Source of the DNA: DATBFX01 sp036558305
Lineage (GTDB): Bacteria; Chloroflexota; Chloroflexia; Thermomicrobiales; UBA6265
Length of the DNA: 30,058 nucleotides
Direction of reading: 5' to 3'
NCBI GenBank assembly: GCA_036558305.1
Contig: DATBFX010000575.1
Coordinates: forward strand, 1 to 30,058
Part shown: piece by piece, positions 13,602-22,390 of the stretch
How the letters are laid out: the number at the start of each line of letters is the position of its first letter
Position numbering within the stretch: the stretch's first letter is position 1
The notes under the pieces: generated by a model
Databases searched by the model: none
Seen by the model: only the letters and a program-made list of their open reading frames with translations
Told to the model about the DNA's origin: nothing
Position numbers and translations under genes: made by a program

Positions 13602-16211
13602 TCAGTCTGGTCGTGGGATCGCCGTGACCCCGAGCCGTACCGCGGCGCTCGCCGCCTCCGTCCGCGACCGGACGCCGAGCTTGGCGAAGATGTTCGCGAC
13701 GTGTGTCTGCACCGTCCGGTGCCCGATGAAGAGCGCCTCGCCGATCGCACGGTCCGAGGCGCCCCGAACCAGCAATCGCAGCACGTCTTCCTCCCGCGGG
13801 GTCAGTCCGAACGGGCCCGTGCCTCGGTCTCCCGCCCGCTGCGCCGGCGAGCGATCGATCAGCGCGACCACGTCGAACGCGAGGTCCAACGCCCGGTCGA
13901 TGCTGTCCACCCGGCCGGCCACCGATTCCGCCCGAAAACCGTCGTCGCCGAGGGCACGGCGGATCTCCGTCTCGACCTGGATGGCGCGGTCTCCTTCGGT
14001 GACCTGCGGCGTTCCCGCACCCGCGGCGCGCACCCCACCGGCCGCCCCGAGCAGGCGCGCGGCCTCGACAAATCGTCCCGACGCCGCGGCGAGACCAGCG
14101 AGGCCCACCAGCGGAGCGGCCATCCACCAGGTCTCGCCGAGCGCCGCGAGAAGACGCAGGCTCTCCCCGTAAGCACGGGCGGCCGCTGCTGCCTCGCCGC
14201 GTGCGTGGGCGACGGCGCCGCTGTCCGCGAGCAAACAGGCGGCGCCGAGACCGTTGCCGTTTTCCCGGTGGAGCGCCAGCCCCTCCGCGACAAGGCCGGG
14301 TGCCTCGTCTTGGTCGCCCGCCAGTGCCCCCAGCACGCCGATGTCGCCGAGCGCCCAGGCCAACCAGACCCGGTCGTCCGCCGCCCGCAGGGTGGCGATC
14401 GCCGCCTGCCCGAGCTTGCGCCCGCGGTCGCCGTCTCCCCGGCTCCAGGCGACGGTGGCGAGGAAGTAGAGCAGCCGTCCCTCGGTCGCCCGGTCACCGC
14501 ACGAGCGCGCGAGCGGCAGCGCCTGGTCGGCCAACACGAGTGCCCAATCGAAGTCGCCCAGCAGGAAGGCGACCTTGGCGCGTTCCAACAAGGCGGCAGC
14601 CCGGGACAACGGTTGCCCGCCGAGCGCGAGCGCACGGTCCAGCCAATCCCGCGCCTCCGTCAGTCGCCCCCGCGGAACCCACCAGTCGGTCAGGGCAACG
14701 GCGAGCCTGAGCATCGCCTCCGCTTCACCCGAATGTCGGAGCCAGGCGAGCGCGGCTCCAACGTTCGCATATTCGGCGTCGAGCCGGTGCCACCAGTCGC
14801 GCTGGCGAGGGCCGTGGACCTCCGGTTCGGCGCGGCTAGCGAGCCCCACGACGTACGCCGCGTGCCGGCGGCGGAGGAGGTCCGACTCCCCGCACGCCTC
14901 CAACTGCTGCCAGCCGAACTCCCGGACGGTTTCGAGCATCCCGAACCGGGCCTCGCCGGCCACCGGATCGAGCGCGCGAACGAGGCTCTGGTCGACAAGT
15001 GCGGCGACTCCCCCGAGCACGTCGATGCCGGGATCGTCCCCTTCCGCGATCGCCTCCGCCGCCTCGAGGGTGAAACCGCCGGCGAAGCCGGCCAACCGGC
15101 GGAACAGCGCTTGACGCGCCGGATCGAGGAGGTCGTAGCTCCAGGCGATCGCGTCCCGCATCGTGCGTTGGCGGGCGGGCAGATCGCGGTTCCCGTCGGT
15201 CAACAGCGGCAGCCGCCGGTCCAGGCGCGCCAGCATAGACGCCGGTGGCAGCACCTTGATCCGCGCCGCCGCCAACTCGATTGCCAGTGGCAGCCCGTCG
15301 AGCCGGCGGCAGATAGCCGCGACCTCGCGTGCGTTCTCGGCCGATAGGGCGAACGCCGGACTGACCGCCTGCCCTCGCTCGACGAACAGGCGCACCGCAT
15401 CGATCTTCGCGAGTTCATCCAGCGAGCGCATCCCCCCCGCGTCGGGCACGGCCAACGGCAAAATGGGGATCTCGCGTTCTCCCGAAAGCCGCAGTCGCGT
15501 CCGGCTCGTCACCAGCACCGTGAGACCGACCGACGCCGACAACAAGTCCGCCACCACCGGCGCCGCATCGACGACCTGCTCGAAGTTGTCCATCAGCAGC
15601 AAGAGGCGCTTGCCTCGCAAGAACGTCTTCAACCGGGCGGCGGTCGACTCCTGGCTTCCTTCGCGTATCCCCAGTGCCTGAGCGATCGCCGCGCCGACGA
15701 GTTCGGGATCGCTGACCGGGGCGAGCCCAACAAACCACACCCCGTCCGCAAACGCTCCGCCGACCTCGGCCGCAACCGCCAACGCCAGGTGCGTCTTCCC
15801 CACCCCGCCGGGACCGGTCAGTGTCACCAGTGGCACATCCCGCCGCAGGAGCAGGTCACCGATCGCCGCGACCTCGCGCTCCCGCCCGATCAGGTCCGTG
15901 CGCGGTCGGGGCAACACCGGCGGCTCCGCCTGCCCCTGTCCGGGGAACGGGATCGGTTCGGGCGGTTCGCCCTGCGTTCGGATCGCGTGCGGGACGAGCA
16001 TCCGGCGTCGTCCGGCAAAGCGCGCCAGGTCCGCCGTCGCGATCCGGTAGACACCGCCCACCTTCTCGGCGGGCAACTCGCCGCTGGCGATGGCGCGGCG
16101 GATCGTCCGCTCGTTGACACCGAGCGCCGATGCCGCCGCCTTGGCGGAGAGGGCCGACGCCGCCGCGTCCTGTCCGCTGTCCGCTGTCCGGTCCGCTGCC
16201 CGTTCGTCCAT
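13602..16211 (-). CDS. excisionase-HTH / NB-ARC / TPR / LuxR-HTH transcriptional regulator
   Basis: 869 aa from the chosen ATG. Residues about 22-67 form an excisionase/MerR-like HTH (LSAKAAASALGVNERTIRRA, then SGELPAEKVGGVYRI). An NB-ARC/AfsR-type ATPase follows, with Walker A GPGGVGKT at 133-140, Walker B-like RLLLLMDNFEQV and GLPLAIELAAARIKVL. TPR-like repeats lead to a C-terminal LuxR HTH (LTPREEDVLRLLVRGASDRA, then IGEALFIGHRTVQTHVANIF). It has DNA-binding domains at both ends. The ligand is unknown. The start is uncertain: ATG 16211 has GGAG only 3 nt upstream, while in-frame GTG codons exist at about 16260 and 16361. It is probably the same class of switch as the 1011-aa regulator downstream. 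Confidence 0.9.
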   Translation of the reverse strand: MDERAADRTADSGQDAAASALSAKAAASALGVNERTIRRAIASGELPAEKVGGVYRIATADLARFAGRRRMLVPHAIRTQGEPPEPIPFPGQGQAEPPVLPRPRTDLIGREREVAAIGDLLLRRDVPLVTLTGPGGVGKTHLALAVAAEVGGAFADGVWFVGLAPVSDPELVGAAIAQALGIREGSQESTAARLKTFLRGKRLLLLMDNFEQVVDAAPVVADLLSASVGLTVLVTSRTRLRLSGEREIPILPLAVPDAGGMRSLDELAKIDAVRLFVERGQAVSPAFALSAENAREVAAICRRLDGLPLAIELAAARIKVLPPASMLARLDRRLPLLTDGNRDLPARQRTMRDAIAWSYDLLDPARQALFRRLAGFAGGFTLEAAEAIAEGDDPGIDVLGGVAALVDQSLVRALDPVAGEARFGMLETVREFGWQQLEACGESDLLRRRHAAYVVGLASRAEPEVHGPRQRDWWHRLDAEYANVGAALAWLRHSGEAEAMLRLAVALTDWWVPRGRLTEARDWLDRALALGGQPLSRAAALLERAKVAFLLGDFDWALVLADQALPLARSCGDRATEGRLLYFLATVAWSRGDGDRGRKLGQAAIATLRAADDRVWLAWALGDIGVLGALAGDQDEAPGLVAEGLALHRENGNGLGAACLLADSGAVAHARGEAAAAARAYGESLRLLAALGETWWMAAPLVGLAGLAAASGRFVEAARLLGAAGGVRAAGAGTPQVTEGDRAIQVETEIRRALGDDGFRAESVAGRVDSIDRALDLAFDVVALIDRSPAQRAGDRGTGPFGLTPREEDVLRLLVRGASDRAIGEALFIGHRTVQTHVANIFAKLGVRSRTEAASAAVRLGVTAIPRPD

Positions 16212-16403
16212 GATCTCCGTAGCATCGCCCAAGACCGAGTCCGCCTCAAGTGCGGCCACACGCCTGACCGTCGCCTTCCCCCTCAAATGCCTTCCCGACA
16301 GGCCGTCCGTACACGATCGACATGGGTCATATGGTCCAATACCCTGCCCCCAAGCGGTCACCTAGCGGTTGCGTGGGCGGGCCTGGGTAGGCAGCGGGAA
16401 CCC

Positions 16404-16420
16404 CCTGGGTGCCGCCCAGG
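16404..16420. repeat. small inverted repeat
   Basis: CCTGGG and CCCAGG arms around a 5-nt loop TGCCG. An upstream GCCTGGG at 16381-16387 could pair alternatively with CCCAGGC at 16415-16421. Confidence 0.3.
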
Positions 16421-16570
16421 CAAGGCCACCTGCGCTCGGACCAGCCAACGGCCCCCGGCCGCACACGCCGGCTACCGCGTGCCCCTCCCCGGTCGCGCCG
16501 CAGCAAACTGCAACCCTTGCCGGCGCCGCGCCACCTCCGCCGCCCACACCCCGTCGAGCACAGCAACGCC

Positions 16571-16612
16571 CCCCTCTCCCGCGCACCGGGAGAGGGGCCG
16601 GGGGTGAGGGTT
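16571..16612. repeat. dispersed intergenic hairpin repeat (CCCCTCTCCCG type)
   Basis: Perfect 11-bp arms CCCCTCTCCCG (16571-16581) and CGGGAGAGGGG (16587-16597) around CGCAC, followed by CCGGGGGTGAGGG. This arrangement matches a hairpin family seen in intergenic regions of many bacterial phyla (recalled, not searched). It lies about 60 bp past the stop of the GHL10-like gene and could act as its transcript end. Confidence 0.6.
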
Positions 16613-16667
16613 CTCACGGACCGCGCGAAATCCCACGATCCGATCCGGAGGGTAACCCACCGTACCC

Positions 16668-18017
16668 CTAACGCCTATCGCCTATCGCCTCGTCCGTCCC
16701 GTCCCCCACCACCCGCGTCGCCGCCTTCCACGGCAGTGCCGGGATCTCCACCCGCTCCTTGAACGGCCCGTCCGCCAGAAACGACCAGAGATCCCGCTGC
16801 TCGATCTGGCTGGAGGAATAGAGCGAGAACCCCGCCACGCCCCGCTTCCGGCCGATCTCGATCGACCGCCGAATCTGGTCCTCGCCGTTCCAGACCGCGA
16901 TCCCCGCGTAGACGTGCCGCCCGGTCGCTTCCTGGATACCGGCGACGTGGTCGTCGACCAGGCAATCCCAATCGGCGCGGGCGCACCGCTGGTCGGTGAT
17001 CGGGTCGTACGTCATCGGCACCGCCACGTCGAGGTAGCCGTCTTTGGCCCAGGCCCGCGGGTCCTGGAAGTAGCCCTCGTAGCCGCCGGTTGCCCCCCAA
17101 TCCCAGCGGTCGCGGTACAGCTCCCAGATCGAGGCGGAGAGGACCAGCGTCCTGTCGACGCCTGCCATCGCCGCGAACGTCGCCCCCACGACCTCGTTCA
17201 CCTGCCCGCGCCGGAAGTCGTCCCAGGCCGCCGGGTTCGCCGCCGGATCGCGCCCGAACGCCTTCAGACTCGCCTCGTCGTACGACCAACCCTTGCCGGG
17301 CAGCCGGATGCGGTCGAGGTGGATCCCACGCACCTTGTAGCGGGTGGCGATGTCGGCCGCCACCGCCGCCAACTGCGTCCTCACTTTGGTGTGGGACGGC
17401 GAGAAGTAGACGTACTCCTCCTGGTTGGGGCAAGCGAGCGGTCGCCCTTGCTCGTCCATCACCGGCCAGGTGGGGTGCTGCAAGAGGAGGTGGCGCGGGT
17501 GCTCCCCGTCCGGTTGGGTCAACCGCGCGCACGATTCCTCGCTCCCCGAACTCCAGCCGGCCAGCGCGTTCAACCAGGCGTGGACTTCCAGTCCGCGCGC
17601 CGTCCCCTCCGCGACCGCCACCTCGAGCGGATCGTAGGGAGGCTCCCCGCCGAGCCGGCCGCAGAGTTCGATCGCGCACGGTTCGATCGCCGACCGGTAC
17701 AAGGCGTCGGCCGCGCCGCGCACCTGGAAGTAGACGAGGTTGAAATGCGCGCCCGCCGCCCGCTCCATGATCCGCGCGATGTCGCCGGCCGAGCCGTACT
17801 CGAACCGGTTGACCCAGAGCGCCCGCCCTTCGGCCTTCGCCGCCGCCACCGCTCCCCTCGACCTGCCGGCGCGCGACGCCAGCAGCGCACCGGGCAGCCA
17901 CCGCGTCACCAGGCGTCGCCGGTCGGTCACCGCCCGCACCAGCCGCTGACCGACGCCGTCGCGCGGTTGGTCGTCGAAGCGACAGATCGCCGCTGCCGCG
18001 GCGTCGTTCGTGGTCAT
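16668..18017 (-). CDS. GHL10-type glycoside-hydrolase-like (TIM-barrel) protein
   Basis: 449 aa. The glycosyl-hydrolase-like 10 / DUF187 barrel is recognised from RALWVNRFEYGSAGDIARIM, FNLVYFQVRGAADALY, YDPLEVAVAEGTARGLEVHA then WLNALAGW, RYKVRGIHLDRIRLPGKGWS, DVAVPMTYDP and HVYAGIAVWNGEDQIRRSIE. Relatives act on polysaccharide or cell-wall sugars, often extracellularly, but no clear signal peptide is present here, so localisation is open. ATG 18017 was chosen over a GTG at 18053; a purine-rich GGAGAGGGG lies about 11 nt upstream, a rather long spacing. The stop lies at the edge of a heptanucleotide repeat. It is divergent from the TPP enzyme with 152 bp between the starts. Confidence 0.85.
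   Translation of the reverse strand: MTTNDAAAAAICRFDDQPRDGVGQRLVRAVTDRRRLVTRWLPGALLASRAGRSRGAVAAAKAEGRALWVNRFEYGSAGDIARIMERAAGAHFNLVYFQVRGAADALYRSAIEPCAIELCGRLGGEPPYDPLEVAVAEGTARGLEVHAWLNALAGWSSGSEESCARLTQPDGEHPRHLLLQHPTWPVMDEQGRPLACPNQEEYVYFSPSHTKVRTQLAAVAADIATRYKVRGIHLDRIRLPGKGWSYDEASLKAFGRDPAANPAAWDDFRRGQVNEVVGATFAAMAGVDRTLVLSASIWELYRDRWDWGATGGYEGYFQDPRAWAKDGYLDVAVPMTYDPITDQRCARADWDCLVDDHVAGIQEATGRHVYAGIAVWNGEDQIRRSIEIGRKRGVAGFSLYSSSQIEQRDLWSFLADGPFKERVEIPALPWKAATRVVGDGTDEAIGDRR
16671..16689. repeat. heptanucleotide tandem repeat CGCCTAT at the end of the GHL10-like gene
   Basis: Two full CGCCTAT units plus a partial third, encoding the C-terminal IGDRR on the minus strand next to the TAG stop. 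Confidence 0.7.
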
Positions 18018-18092
18018 GGAGGTTCGTCCCCTCTCCGTTGGCGGGGTCGCCACGGGGGCCGTCGAGCGACGAGTCTAGCACGACCCCTCGCG

Positions 18093-18098
18093 TACAAT
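18093..18098 (+). promoter_or_regulatory. possible -10 element for the TPP-enzyme gene
   Basis: TACAAT in an otherwise GC-rich 152-bp divergent intergenic region, 72 bp upstream of the start. The position 17 bp upstream has only a weak -35 (near 18070-18075). Confidence 0.3.
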
Positions 18099-18153
18099 TG
18101 GCGGATCGGTCCCGAGGCGATCCGTCCGCGCCCGCGGAGCGTCGCCACTCGAT

Positions 18154-18162
18154 GAGGAGAGG
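18154..18162 (+). promoter_or_regulatory. ribosome binding site that decides the TPP-enzyme start
   Basis: GAGGAGAGG placed 7 nt before the GTG at 18170. It overlaps an in-frame ATG at 18152, which has no good site of its own. Confidence 0.6.
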
Positions 18163-18169
18163 CCCCTTG

Positions 18170-19846
18170 GTGGCACAGGTTGCGGCGCCGGTCCGGCACG
18201 ACGGGGTGACGGCGGCGGACGAGAAGCGGACGATGACCGGCGGGCAGGCGCTCGCCGCCATGCTGAAACGCGAGGGCGTCGAGACGATCTTCGGTCTCCC
18301 CGGCGTCCAACTCGACGGTCTCTTCAACGCCCTCCACGACGAGCGCGAAAGCGTCCGCCTCGTCCACACCCGTCACGAGCAGGCGACCGCCTACATGGCC
18401 GACGGCTACGCCCGCGTCTCCGGTCGCGAAGGCGTCTGCCTCGTCGTCCCCGGTCCCGGCGTCCTCAACGCCTCCGCCGGTCTCGCCACCGCCTACGCCT
18501 GCAACTCGCCCGTCCTCTGCCTGACCGGCCAGATCCGCTCCGACCTGATCGAGGCCGGCCGCGGCGTCCTCCACGAGGTGCCGCACCAACTCGAGATGGT
18601 CCGCTCCTACACCAAACACGCCGCCCGCGCCACCACGCCGGAGGCGATCCCGGCCACCGTCCAGGAGGCGTTCCGCCAACTCCGCACCGGTCGCCCCCGC
18701 CCGGTCGAGGTCGAGGTCCCGCCCGACACCCTCTTCGCCGAGTCCGAGGTGGCACTTCTTCCGTCGGCCGGCACCCGCCCTCGCCCGGCCGGCGATCCCG
18801 ACCTGATCGAGCGCGCCGCCAAACTCCTCGGCGAGGCCCAATCGCCGCTGATCCACGCCGGCGGCGGCGTCCTCCGCGCCGGTGCCTGGGAGGAGTTGCA
18901 GACACTCGCCGAACTCCTGGAAGCCCCGGTCGTCTTGACCATGAACGGCAAGGGCGCGATCTCCGACCGCCACTACCTGGCCCAAAGTCTTCTCGCCGGA
19001 CCCGAGCTCACCCCGCGCGCCGACGTCATCCTCGCCGTCGGCACCCGTTTCGTCGACATCCTCGGCGGACCGCGCCCGATGGCGCCCGGTCAAACCCTGA
19101 TCCGCCTCGACGTCGACCCCGAGGAGATCGAGCGCAACCAACCGGCCGACCTCGCCATCCTCGCCGATGCCAAAGCCGCCCTCGCCGCCCTCGCCGAGCG
19201 GGCGACCCGCCACAACCGCCGCCGTGAGTCCCGCGAGGCGGAGTTGACCCGGGTGAAGCGCCGCATCGAGGCCCTCGTCGACGAGGTCCAACCGCAGGCG
19301 GCCTTCGCGCGGGCGATCCGCGCCGAACTTCCCGACGAGGGTATCTACGTCAGCGAGATGACCCAGGTCGGCTACGTCTCGAACTTCGGCTATCCGGTCT
19401 ACCGCCCCAACACCTTCATCACGGCCGGTTATCAAGGGACGCTCGGATACGGCTTCACGACGGCGATGGGCGCGAAAGTGGGGCGACCGGAGGTGCCGGT
19501 CGTCTCGATCAACGGCGACGGTGGCTTCGGTTTCACCCTCAACGAGCTGGCGACGCTGGTCCAGCACCGAATCGGGCTGATCACGATCGTCTTCAACGAC
19601 AACGCCTACGGCAACGTCCGCCGCATGCAACACCTCGACTACGGCAACCGGATCATCGGTTCCGATCTCGTCAACCCGGATTACCTGAAACTCGCCGACG
19701 CCTTCGGCGTCGCCGGTCGCCGAGCAGATAGCCCGGACGCACTCCGGGTGTCCCTCCGCGAAGCGATCGCCGCCGCCGAACCGACCCTGATCGAGGTCCC
19801 CGTCGAGGTCATGCCGAACCCGTGGAGACTCCTCGGTCTCCGCTGA
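18170..19846 (+). CDS. thiamine pyrophosphate-dependent enzyme, acetolactate synthase-like
   Basis: 558 aa with the three-domain TPP-enzyme layout. The N-terminal Pyr domain includes IFGLPGVQLDGLFNAL, the activating Glu at about residue 70 in HTRHEQATAYMADGYARVSG, and CLVVPGPGVLNASAGLATAY. The central domain has LIHAGGGVLRAG. The C-terminal PP domain has the GDG...N motif starting at about residue 449 (GDGGFGFTLNELATLV, ending IVFNDNAYGNVRRMQ). Members decarboxylate 2-oxoacids or ligate acyl units. No small regulatory subunit or ilv gene is adjacent, so branched-chain synthesis is not implied; other 2-oxoacid decarboxylase or lyase activities are possible. Start GTG 18170 rests on the strong RBS; ATG 18152 is the alternative. 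Confidence 0.9.
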   Translation: MAQVAAPVRHDGVTAADEKRTMTGGQALAAMLKREGVETIFGLPGVQLDGLFNALHDERESVRLVHTRHEQATAYMADGYARVSGREGVCLVVPGPGVLNASAGLATAYACNSPVLCLTGQIRSDLIEAGRGVLHEVPHQLEMVRSYTKHAARATTPEAIPATVQEAFRQLRTGRPRPVEVEVPPDTLFAESEVALLPSAGTRPRPAGDPDLIERAAKLLGEAQSPLIHAGGGVLRAGAWEELQTLAELLEAPVVLTMNGKGAISDRHYLAQSLLAGPELTPRADVILAVGTRFVDILGGPRPMAPGQTLIRLDVDPEEIERNQPADLAILADAKAALAALAERATRHNRRRESREAELTRVKRRIEALVDEVQPQAAFARAIRAELPDEGIYVSEMTQVGYVSNFGYPVYRPNTFITAGYQGTLGYGFTTAMGAKVGRPEVPVVSINGDGGFGFTLNELATLVQHRIGLITIVFNDNAYGNVRRMQHLDYGNRIIGSDLVNPDYLKLADAFGVAGRRADSPDALRVSLREAIAAAEPTLIEVPVEVMPNPWRLLGLR

Positions 19847-20273
19847 CGGGGTTGCCGGTTTTGGGGACGCGCTGAACGCCCGATGTGGAGGGAGACGGGG
19901 GTAGGGGCCGCGGTGGCGGCGCACGAGCCGGGAAAGGAGGCAAACCGGCCCGTGCGACCGCCGAACGAGCGTACCGCTCGCCGTGCCGAAGTCTTCGCAC
20001 GGAACCGGTGACGCGACCAGCGTGTTGCGCGCCTATTCGGCAGACGCATGCGGTGCGGGCATGGATTCCGTCCGGGCGCGACGTGGATCGCCGACGCCGG
20101 TGCGGTATCCTTTGCGCAGGACGGTCCTGGCCGGGTCGAGCCGAAGCACGAGGTTTCCACCCGTCGACACGCGGTTAACCCATCGGGACACGACCTGCCT
20201 CGGCGTGGAGCAGGGGCGGCAGCCCGTGCCTGCGCGAGGTCACGGACGGGCAAGAGACGATAAGGGTTGGCGC
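19847..20273. other. intergenic region without a recognisable gene
   Basis: 427 bp between the TPP enzyme and the phosphatase. Both strands read as Arg/Pro-rich non-protein sequence. A small hairpin CGAGCG-TAC-CGCTCG lies near 19967-19981, and TATCCT near 20105 is a weak -10 candidate for the phosphatase. Nothing else was seen. Confidence 0.5.
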
Positions 20274-21398
20274 GTGAGCAGCAACGGGTTCCGCCGGTTC
20301 GGGTCGCGACCGGCGATCGCGAAAAACGTCATCCTCCTCATCGGCGACGGCATGGGACGCGCGCAACGCGACGCCGCCCGCCTCCTCGCCGGCGGATCGC
20401 TCATCATGGACGGGTTGCCGCACGGCGGTCTCGTCGCCACCGGCTGCGCCGATCCGGTGGCGACGGTGACCGACTCGGCCGCGGCGGCGACCGCGATCGC
20501 GACCGGGGTCAAGACCTACAACGGCGCGATCGGCGTCGGCCCGGACGGTCACCCGGTACCGACGGTGCTGGAGCTGGCCAAGCGCGCCGGGAAAGCGGTC
20601 GGACTGGTCACGACCTGCCAGGTCACCGACGCCACCCCGGCCGCTTTCGCCGCCCACGTCGCCCACCGCACCGACCAGCGCGAGATCGCCCGCCAGTTCA
20701 TCGAGGAGACCGCGGTCGATCTCATCCTCGGCGGCGGTCGCCGCTGGTGGTCGCCCGACACCGCCACCGACCCCGACACCGGCGTGCTCGCCGACCTTAC
20801 CGAACGCGCCCAGGCATTGGGGTATGCCTTCGCCGCGAATGCCGCCGACCTGCACGCGGTCTGCTCCGCGCGACTCCTGGGGCTCTTCGCCGGCGACGAA
20901 CTCTTCATCCAGGACCCGCCGGAGGGGGAAGAGGCGCGGTACGATCCGCCCGTTCCGCTCTGGGAGATGACGCGGACCGCGCTCGACACCCTCGGCGCCA
21001 ACCCGCACGGCTTCTTCCTGATGGTCGAGGAGGCGGCGATCGACCGCATGGGGCACCGCAACAACGCGCGCCTGGCGATCAAGGGCGTCCACGAACTCGA
21101 CCGCGCCGTGCTGGTCGCGCAGACCTTCGCCGAGCGCGACGGCGAGACGCTCGTGATCGTCACCGCCGACCACGAGTGCGGCGGCCTCACCCTCGACGAA
21201 CCGCCGGTCGGCATCGAGCGCGGCCTCGATCCGGCGACGCTCGACCTGGCCGCGCTGCTCCGCTGGGCGACGACGGGACACACCGAAGTCGACGTCCCGC
21301 TCAACGCCCTCGGCCCCGGCTCCGAACGCCTGAGCGGGCACCTCGAAAACACCGACCTCTTCGCCGCGATGGTCGAGGCGATGGGTCTGAACCGGTAA
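20274..21398 (+). CDS. alkaline phosphatase family protein without signal peptide
   Basis: 374 aa, with every metal and catalytic position of the E. coli PhoA family visible: Asp25 in LLIGDGMG, Asp67 and nucleophile Ser68 in TVTDSAAAATA, the Thr in TDATPAAFAAHV, Glu252/Asp257/His261 in VEEAAIDRMGH, Asp299/His300 in TADHECGGL, and His336 in TTGHTEVDVP. It hydrolyses phosphomonoesters using zinc and magnesium. Start GTG 20274 follows AAGGG with a suitable spacer; upstream in-frame sequence is not protein-like. The chosen N-terminus (MSSNGFRRFGSRPAIAKNVI) has no export signal although most relatives are exported, so cytoplasmic location or an unusual start is implied. The methyltransferase starts 65 bp downstream. 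Confidence 0.9.
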   Translation: MSSNGFRRFGSRPAIAKNVILLIGDGMGRAQRDAARLLAGGSLIMDGLPHGGLVATGCADPVATVTDSAAAATAIATGVKTYNGAIGVGPDGHPVPTVLELAKRAGKAVGLVTTCQVTDATPAAFAAHVAHRTDQREIARQFIEETAVDLILGGGRRWWSPDTATDPDTGVLADLTERAQALGYAFAANAADLHAVCSARLLGLFAGDELFIQDPPEGEEARYDPPVPLWEMTRTALDTLGANPHGFFLMVEEAAIDRMGHRNNARLAIKGVHELDRAVLVAQTFAERDGETLVIVTADHECGGLTLDEPPVGIERGLDPATLDLAALLRWATTGHTEVDVPLNALGPGSERLSGHLENTDLFAAMVEAMGLNR

Positions 21399-21463
21399 CT
21401 CTCCCGGCCGGGCGCATCCCACGCCGGCCAGGTCTCACCCCGCGCGATCCAGGCAGGTGGGCG

Positions 21464-22267
21464 ATGGTTGACGAGATACGTGGCTATTACGACCGGGGCG
21501 AGGAGCAGGAACGGCTCACCGGCGACGGCGACACCATCGAACTGGTGCGGACACGGGAATTGCTGCTGCGGTATCTCCCACCGGCCCCGGTCTCGATCCT
21601 GGACATCGGCGGCGGGGCGGGTGTCTATGCCGCCTGGTTGGCGCGGCGCGGGTACCATGTTCACCTCGTCGACCCGGTGCCGTTGCACGTGGAGCAGGCG
21701 CGGACGGTTGCGGCGGCCCAACCCGAGGCGCCCTTCACCGCCGCCGTCGGCGACGCCCGCGGACTCGCCGAAGCGGATTCCTCGACCGACGCCGTCCTCT
21801 TCCTCGGTCCGCTCTACCATCTGACCGAGCGGGCGGACAGGCTGACGGCGCTGGGCGAAGCGCGGCGGGTGCTCCGACCGGGCGGACGCCTGCTCGCGGC
21901 CGGGATCCCGCGCTTCGCCTCGTTGCTCGATGGTTTGCGGGCCGGTTGGCTCGGCGATCCGGTCTTCGCCGACATCGTTGCGCGTGACCTGCGCGATGGG
22001 CAGCACCGGAACCCCCACCACCACCCGGCGTGGTTCACGACCGCCTTCTTCCACCACCCCGACGAATTGGCGGCCGAAATCCGGGAAGCCGGTCTGATCT
22101 TCGAAGCGCTCCTCGGGATCGAGGGACCGGGTTGGTTGTTGGATTCCGCCTGGGCGGACCCGTCGCGGCGCGAAGACGTCCTCTTCGCCGCACGGGCCAT
22201 CGAACAAGAACCGAGTCTGCTCGGGTTGAGCACCCATCTCCTGGCCGTCGGCCGCCGGGACCGGTGA
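21464..22267 (+). CDS. class I SAM-dependent methyltransferase
   Basis: 267 aa. Motif I reads SILDIGGGAGVYAAWLARRG with the acidic VHLVDPVPLHVEQA after it; motif post-I/II is SSTDAVLFLGPLYHLTERAD, followed by ALGEARRVLRPGGRLLAAGI. These are typical of the Methyltransf_11/25 group. The methyl acceptor is unknown. ATG 21464 has AGGTGGG a few nt upstream. It follows the phosphatase by 65 bp on the same strand and may be co-transcribed. Confidence 0.9.
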   Translation: MVDEIRGYYDRGEEQERLTGDGDTIELVRTRELLLRYLPPAPVSILDIGGGAGVYAAWLARRGYHVHLVDPVPLHVEQARTVAAAQPEAPFTAAVGDARGLAEADSSTDAVLFLGPLYHLTERADRLTALGEARRVLRPGGRLLAAGIPRFASLLDGLRAGWLGDPVFADIVARDLRDGQHRNPHHHPAWFTTAFFHHPDELAAEIREAGLIFEALLGIEGPGWLLDSAWADPSRREDVLFAARAIEQEPSLLGLSTHLLAVGRRDR

Positions 22268-22390
22268 TCCGACCGGCTTCGGTCGCGTCCTGCCGCCCAC
22301 CCTGCGAACGGCGTCGCCACCGATCTCACCTGACAAAAGGTGGCAGGTACCGGCGCGTATCCTGACTCCCGGACGAGGCAGCGCCCCGGA

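Larger units (their letters stand above)
16212..16667. other. intergenic region with dispersed hairpin repeat
   Basis: 456 bp with no protein-like reading. It holds an imperfect palindrome around CATATG (about 16324-16338), a CCTGGG-TGCCG-CCCAGG hairpin (16404-16420) and the 11-bp-stem dispersed repeat at 16571-16597. It could contain the promoter of the 869-aa regulator. Confidence 0.5.

Noticed and set aside
13446..15347. 633-codon plus-strand reading inside the 869-aa regulator
   Set aside because: Antisense shadow, composition not protein-like.
16329..16345. Promoter for the 869-aa regulator around GGACCATATGACC
   Set aside because: Imperfect symmetry and no spaced -35/-10 pair; kept only as a note on the intergenic region.
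18014..19924. 636-codon minus-strand reading opposite the TPP enzyme
   Set aside because: Repeats of VGVGGxDEA-like sequence are the complement of TPP-enzyme codons; no start or family.
19847..20273. tRNA or small RNA gene before the phosphatase
   Set aside because: No cloverleaf or T-loop consensus was found; only one short hairpin is present.
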